From NCBI GenBank assembly GCA_028565635.1, contig JAOXYB010042392.1, positions 1 to 27,543 on the forward strand: a stretch of DNA of 27,543 bases, in the 5' to 3' direction. Of this stretch, positions 22,401 through 27,543 are shown in pieces. The stretch is from Phoronis ovalis. Its lineage: Eukaryota > Phoronida > Phoronidae. Below the pieces are notes generated by a model. That model saw only the letters and a program-made list of their open reading frames with translations. It was not told the DNA's origin and searched no databases. Numbering within the stretch: position 1 is the first letter of the stretch; each line of letters starts with the position of its first letter. A program made the translations under genes and the position numbers.

Positions 22401-24178
22401 TCAATGGTTCAACATTATTTTATTAAGGTACTTGCAACGATCAAGAGGCAAAATGCCAATATTCACACTATTAAGCAGATTATGAATTATGATCGCATTA
22501 CTTTTATTAATTCGACCACCTTCTTTGTGCAAAATATTTATATTTTGCCTATTTTTTGCTCAACCACTCTACTTGAATATTTTTTGCTAAATTTCAATAT
22601 TTAATTCGACTATATTCCAATATATAGAAACGTTATGCAGAATGCAATGGTAAAACTTAGCAATTTCATGCTTTAAGAGCCGCCTTCATTTGCCTTGATA
22701 TCGCTATCGATAATTTTTTACATTACACGACGTCACATGAATAAATGTGGCAAAATTCACATTTCGTGATTCTCTTTATTCCTATTAACTTAAATTCCTG
22801 ATAATGGACCCCGGAGATCGGCAATTTAAACCGTTAAAATTGGCGATTTTCTAAAAATGTGACCAGTAATTAAGTCCAGATTAATATAATGAGATTGTAC
22901 TAATAAAAGTTATACGGTATTGCTAATAACGAATAGCATCTTATAATGCATCATTATATAACAGGTATTATTTATATATATTATACAAGTTACGATGTAA
23001 TACAGTTCCTTGGTATTTATACTCATATCTGCTATGTACGTACAGTAAATCAAGATGCACTACACAGGTGCGTTTTGCAATCATTTCATCTAATCGCATA
23101 ATCGTAATATTTTTAATGTATTTGATCAAGATTCCATTCTTAACAAAATCGAAAGTTTTTTCTGCATATATAGCTAACACACATTTATTTTGATTGTAAA
23201 ATGCAGAAAACTAAATTGTTTTGGCGCCAATGACAAATTAACCTAATCAATAAAACAAATAGTTTAGAAAAAAAAACACGAACATCTGCTATGACTATGT
23301 GAAAGTATAAGTTAGCAAAGTGCAGCAAATTGTTTTGGAAATCAATGTTTAAAGTGGATTGAAGTCATCAGGGCTTAGTTATGTAGATAAACACCTGTTA
23401 CTTAAAATAATTTAAATAATGCACTCCTTATAATAAAAAAACTTATTTTCTTTCCATCATCATAATTTTTTGATGTTTTTTAGACTTATAATATTAAATG
23501 ATTTCAAATATATTCCATTACATAACACACAAAATCTGTGTCCGTCCCTTGCTTCATACAAACAAATAAGATGAGGGATCAATTACCATTCCTGCTATGC
23601 ATAAAAAAATGAAATTATTTTATTTCTGGAATTCCTTATTTTTTATTCTGGTTAAAATACTGGTTTGTGGTTTCATAAGAAACGTTTGTTCAGCGCTACA
23701 TGTAATTATAATTCTTATGCATAACTGCAGATAATATATGTTGTAATGCCACGTGCACTGGATCTCGGCACTGGATGCTCAACATTTTCCATCAGAGACA
23801 AACGGGGATAAACGAATAAATAAACAATGAAGTTGCTTTGGCAATATTTCGTAAAAAGACAAACATTTTACCTAAACCTGGACAGATGATATTGGCTACC
23901 AAGCATACAATAGCCACTGGTTTTGGCATGACAGGGATAGAATCTTTCACATTCCTATCAGAAACCTCATAGGCATGCTGTGAATGGACTGAATGATACG
24001 AGTGCCCAGAATCGATGGATCTCTGTGGATACAGAGTTGCATGTGACGGTGGATTCCCGGGAAGAGTAGGTCGGCTGTATCCCTTCTTTCCTGTATTACA
24101 ATACATATGCAAAGTACGAGGAGCACCACACCGACGCTGTGTCGCAGGAGAAGCTCCCCCACTGTATACAACTTGCAT
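19450..24178 (-). CDS. Stum/Spec3-family membrane protein, 3 exons, 274 aa
   Basis: Exons in order of translation are 23872-24178, 20665-20847 and 19450-19784 (825 nt with stop), GT-AG, phase 1 at both junctions. An in-frame TGA lies seven codons upstream of the ATG, supporting this start. Residues 81-163 form the conserved core: IPVMPKPVAIVCLVANIICP then GLGTFLSGLTVFCGA (first membrane segment, about 86-115), followed by a cysteine-containing loop and a second segment at about 128-162 ending GWIWSITWGAAFIA. This pattern belongs to the family that includes sea-urchin Spec3 (ectodermal ciliary protein) and Drosophila stumble (needed for mechanosensing in proprioceptors; human STUM). The N-terminal 80 residues are rich in Ser, His, Pro and Tyr. 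The C-terminal 111 residues are hydrophilic and Asn/Lys-rich, probably cytosolic, and poorly conserved. Whether it is the stum or the Spec3 orthologue cannot be decided here. Intron 1 is about 3.0 kb. It converges with ERG28. Confidence 0.85.
21191..21207. repeat. Short (TACATG)n microsatellite
   Basis: Nearly three copies of the self-complementary hexamer TACATG, inside the first intron of the Stum-like gene. Confidence 0.7.
21508..21582. repeat. 16-bp direct repeat 59 bases apart
   Basis: CTATATAAAGCCTTGT occurs at 21508-21523 and again at 21567-21582 within the first intron of the Stum-like gene. Together with the 30-bp dimer just downstream, it suggests a degenerate repeat element in this part of the intron. 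No family could be assigned. Confidence 0.6.
21641..21700. repeat. Tandem dimer of a 30-bp unit
   Basis: Both units start AAGACTC(A/G)TCG and end CTAAGC, with differences in the middle (about 22 of 30 positions match). A truncated third start, AAAGCC, follows. It lies in the first intron of the Stum-like gene and has no coding meaning. Confidence 0.55.
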
Positions 24179-26280
24179 GTTGCTCTTAATTCTCTCAGCA
24201 ATTTATAGGAAACGGTTAACTTCAATAATTTAATGTATATAACATCTATCTTGCCCGTATTTTTGTTTGAGAAAGTGTAGCATGCAGGTTCTCCGAGTCA
24301 TTTAAAATGTAGTTCTCATGACTAAAACCCGTAGGCTCGCTTCGACTTCACCTGCGTCACTGCAGTTACCTCAATCGGAACCTGACAGGTTTCTAATCTA
24401 TGATGTTTCATAAAAGTATGCTAACCGAAATGCTATCCAAATTTCAAACAGAAGCTGTGTAAACATAACCATATGACTCGCTTAAATATGAATATTATGT
24501 ATTAAATTAATATAAATTGCTCTATACATTAATCTTGCAAATCCTCGCTTTCCGCTGTAATATTATATCAACGTGCACGTCAAAACAAGATAATTATGAA
24601 AAACATCGCAATTCCCAAGTGTGATGCTTCGTGCATGGTAATTTTCAATGTGAATGTTTTTGTAAAGGACTCCGTATACACAATTGCATGTACATGAATT
24701 AGCAAAACACGTCAGTACAACGATATAGTTGATTATTCCTTTCAACGCAGATCATAAGATACAGTTATACTTCATAATATCTTTACTTGCTCGATTCTGA
24801 TTGATGCTTCAGTTTTTAAAAAATTAAGTCACGCGTTAGAATTCGTAGTTCAGTATGAGGTGGTATTGAGTTTCCTTTTCGTTTGGTTTTTATTTTACCA
24901 AAATAGCAGCCTGCATTCTATTAATATCAAATAATTTTTCCATTTTTCAGACACGTGTCGTCATTTCATCCAATCTCTAGTCCCTTATATCGTGATTGAG
25001 CACTCTGCAATGAAATAGAATCTCAAATAAAAACAATATCATAATTATGTGAATAATGCATTTTCTGTTTTAGTACCGTTGTGATTGATGATATCTGTGC
25101 CGACCGTTTTGTCAGTTGAATTAGTTAACTGTATATAAACACCGCTTTATACATAACTCATGCTATTCAAAACAAAATGCATCATACAGAAACTGATTTA
25201 GTTAAAGTTTGTAAACATATAAAAACTCCTTCGTAAAAATGATCGGGGTATCAGCTGATCGATCGAATGTGACTATAGGATAAAACTACATCGCAGAAAT
25301 TTGTTGTATTTGAAATATCTGAACTACACAGTAGATGATTGTTTACACTCATAATGCAATATATATTCTTTATTCAAGCGCTGTACTGAAATGGGAAGAA
25401 CGCCATTCACTGATTTTCCCATTCGACTCCCTACGTAAATGAACCATGTTGATAGCTAATAACTAGCTTCATAGTAGTATACAAAAACACAGATAATTCT
25501 ATATAAATAAAATTAAGTCTCGTCAAAATACAAGTGTTCAAAATCATTGAAAAATGAACGGGATTGTTTATAAAACCCCGAACACAACACAAGAAATCCT
25601 CTTCTATTGAGAAGTCTGTATAATTGTATTAAAAATCCACTTGCTCGCGCGTTATTTCAATGGATCTATATAAATAACCTCTCTCAGAATCCAGTTATCT
25701 TTTTACATCTTGCACTACTTGTATCATCCTCTTACGCTACAATCACACAAAGAAACATTCAAGACGAATTCATTCGCCTGAAAAAATAAATTTTTTATTC
25801 TGTTAAGCCCTCTAGGAATTATCTTTCACCTGACATGGTTTATTAACATCCAAGGGTAATTAAAGCAAGGTGCGCTAAGTGATATTACTCCCCGTCTGTA
25901 AGTACAAAAAATTCGCTACGAGTGCCGATTTAACCTCGGCCAGTACATGGAAGCAACTGAATTCTTCTACATTTCAGAATAGACGTATATATACTGATGA
26001 TGGTATCCTCTTCAATCACGAATGTTAATAATTGTGCAGTGTCTAAAGTTGTGCTCATAAATCACAAATCTGCAATTCTTGAATACACTTAAACGAACGT
26101 TTCTTAATAGTTATTATGATAACATTGCATATCCATATAAACTAGTATCGATTATTTAATTATAAGACACGACTTTTCAAAAATCGCTAAACATTGTTGT
26201 CAGCTACGAGTATCCGTGCAAATCGCCTGCTTTACTTTATTTTACTTTAATAATCTACTTTGTTTCTTCACAAATATAAG
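24179..26280. other. 5' flank of the Stum-like gene, no further gene seen
   Basis: No conserved reading frame is visible in about 2.1 kb. The part nearest the gene, about 24290-24400, is less AT-rich, contains several CpGs (for example CTCGCTTCGACTTC), and has minus-strand donor-like sites (GACGCAG|GTGAAG and TTGAG|GTAACT). It is therefore the best place for the promoter or a 5' non-coding exon of the minus-strand gene. The rest is AT-rich and featureless to the eye, apart from a 60-codon plus-strand frame (25607-25789) of random composition. Confidence 0.4.
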
Positions 26281-26590
26281 GCTACCACCATAGACCTCCA
26301 AAATAAGATATCTTTGGCCTCTTTATTCGCGTCTCCCCGCTCTGTCGCATGTCCTTCAGACTTGCGTTAACAGTCCTTCTCCATGTCCTTCTCCGGTCTT
26401 CTCCGTTTTCGTTTTACCTGTGGGGGTGCGTCTCTTTCCAATTCTTGTAATGTTATACGACCCCGTATACGACATCCGAAGTACGTGGCCTACTCCATCT
26501 TAGTCTTTTCTGTCGTATATCTAGGCGTACCTGACCTGGTCTTATATATTATTTTGCCAGAAATTTCGATATGTTTCGCAGACTGCTGTA
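26281..26590 (-). pseudogene. Decayed LINE (non-LTR retrotransposon) reverse-transcriptase C-terminus
   Basis: Minus-strand translation in shifting frames recovers the typical C-terminal series of RTE-like and related LINE reverse transcriptases: PGQVRLDIRQKRLRW, then GHVLRM, then KRKRRRP, then RRRTWRRTVNASLKDM, then GDANKEAKDILFWRSMVV. The order and spacing fit the family, but at least three frameshifts and several stops interrupt it. It is a dead 5'-truncated or eroded copy. The 90-codon plus-strand frame over the same bases (26383-26655) is a shadow. Clade assignment is tentative. Confidence 0.7.
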
Positions 26591-26777
26591 GAAAGCACCA
26601 AGAACGTGATGTCGCTCTCTCTGCTTTCGCAGCTACTCAACATCCAGAACAGTAGAGAACCGGGGTATACCCTGTTCGCTGTTGTATAGTTTTATCTTAA
26701 TTTCTGGCTGTCTGCATTTTCATATTGGCCGAAGTTTTCGAAATTTTAGTCGTGCCTTATTTAGTCTTCAATTAATG

Positions 26778-27225
26778 CAGGCCCGTCAGATGGGGGGGGG
26801 GGATTGCTTTGGGTGCGAATGCACCCCCCTTTTGGAATGGGAGCTGGAAAGTATTTAATGATAACGCACCCACCTTTTGAAATGGGAGGACCATTAATGT
26901 AAAGTTAACGCACCCCCCTTTTGAAACAGTAACGCACCCCCCCCCCCTTTGAAATAGTGAAGCACCTCCCCCTTTGAACTGACTGGAAAACACGCGCACC
27001 TCCTCCTTTGGAACAGAAAGAATTTTCTTTTCCTTTCACTTATTCTGGACGTATTGTTTTACAATAGGAGTGGAAATGGCTTTTTTTTGCTTGTCAATTT
27101 TTTGTAGCAGCACGGAGACGTTTGAGTGACCTTTTTCTATTTTACTGAACTGATATTTTCTGAAATCGGTAATTCTAAAAACACCACAAACGCACCCCCC
27201 TTTTGAAAAGTGTCTGACGGCCATG
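26778..27225. mobile_element. 448-bp miniature element with short terminal inverted repeats and an array of C-rich motifs
   Basis: The ends are CAGGCCCGTCAG (left) and, read in reverse from the right, CATGGCCGTCAG, agreeing at 10 of 12 positions. Directly outside are two copies of TAATG (26773-26777 and 27226-27230), a possible 5-bp target duplication. Inside are about seven same-strand copies of a GCACCCCCCTTTTG(A/G)AA motif (near 26821, 26875, 26910, 26933, 26962, 26996 and 27191) and a run of about ten G near the left end. There is no transposase frame; the minus-strand frame here (26772-26999) encodes only glycine-rich repeat translation. Family is unknown. Confidence 0.6.
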
Positions 27226-27230
27226 TAATG

Positions 27231-27543
27231 TCTTTCTATGTGCCACTATTACTGCTGACCCGGTCTACTGACAAGGCTGGCAAAGTAGACAGAATCTTGT
27301 TTCTTCAATATTTTCTTCAAATATATGGGGGTGTTTATATTAAATCGCCTGCTAGGCTGGAACATAATAGGCTTCTACATGTAACCTTTGTAATGAGGTC
27401 ATTTTTGACAGAAATGTAAAAAGAATATAATTCTTAAAAAAATTTTATAGAAAGTTCAGTAAAGAAGAGGATAGATTATTTGGAGGCCATAAAAAAGGTC
27501 ATAAAGGTCAAATGCAGCAAACCTTGTGTTTGCTAAAAGAATA
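27231..27543. other. Right edge, nothing recognised
   Basis: AT-rich sequence without a conserved reading frame. A 69-codon plus-strand frame (27210-27419) begins inside the miniature element, has no recognisable domain and is probably chance. Confidence 0.4.

Noticed and set aside
23947-24233. Other-frame ORFs (92 codons minus, 72 codons plus) overlapping Stum-like exon 1
   Set aside because: They overlap the recognised coding exon in wrong frames; only the 24178 frame joins to the conserved membrane core.
26383-26655. 90-codon plus-strand frame with hydrophobic segments
   Set aside because: It is the shadow of the decayed LINE fragment, which reads convincingly on the other strand.
1-27543. 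tRNA genes, rRNA, CRISPR arrays, bacterial-type operons or defence systems
   Set aside because: None seen; the intron-split animal genes make prokaryotic systems implausible.

Overview
The window is nuclear DNA from an animal, most likely an invertebrate. It is AT-rich, its genes are split by introns of about 0.2 to 3 kb, and several short non-autonomous transposons are present. Spliced reading frames were built by hand from the sequence, using GT/AG signals and reading phase. Four complete protein-coding genes came out, in alternating orientation: an ANGEL-family nuclease/phosphatase gene (+, coding 3555-7104, 4 exons, 638 aa); vasohibin, a tubulin tyrosine carboxypeptidase (-, 8057-15798, 8 exons, 394 aa); ERG28, a sterol-biosynthesis scaffold (+, 16174-18667, 4 exons, 141 aa); and a Stum/Spec3-family membrane protein (-, 19450-24178, 3 exons, 274 aa). 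Every reconstructed junction keeps the reading phase, and all four proteins end at a proper stop.

Layout. Positions 1-3500 are non-coding and repeat-rich, with a CpG-containing patch near 1380-1630 that may be the ANGEL 5' end, a large inverted repeat (arms 1904-2084 and 2794-2976) and a hAT-like miniature transposon (2085-2631) sitting at the inner end of its left arm. ANGEL and vasohibin converge tail to tail across 7105-8056. Vasohibin and ERG28 diverge head to head from 375 bp (15799-16173), a likely shared promoter. ERG28 and Stum converge across 18668-19449. The right end (24179-27543) is non-coding, with a decayed LINE fragment (26281-26590, -) and another miniature element (26778-27225).

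The proteins act in separate pathways: RNA 3'-end processing or decay, microtubule detyrosination, sterol C4-demethylation, and probably ciliary or mechanosensory membrane biology. Nothing suggests an operon. The notable point is their arrangement. In humans VASH1/ANGEL1 and VASH2/ANGEL2 are also convergent neighbours, ERG28 lies in the same 14q24.3 band as VASH1, and STUM lies on 1q with VASH2 (from memory). The window therefore looks like an unduplicated version of the ancestral block behind the human 14q24 / 1q32-42 paralogous regions.

No RNA gene, CRISPR array or unknown multi-gene system was found. The most unusual sequence features are the coding minisatellite in ANGEL, a GC-AG intron in ERG28, a vasohibin splice donor that encodes a stop codon when unspliced, and two miniature transposons packed with short same-strand repeats.
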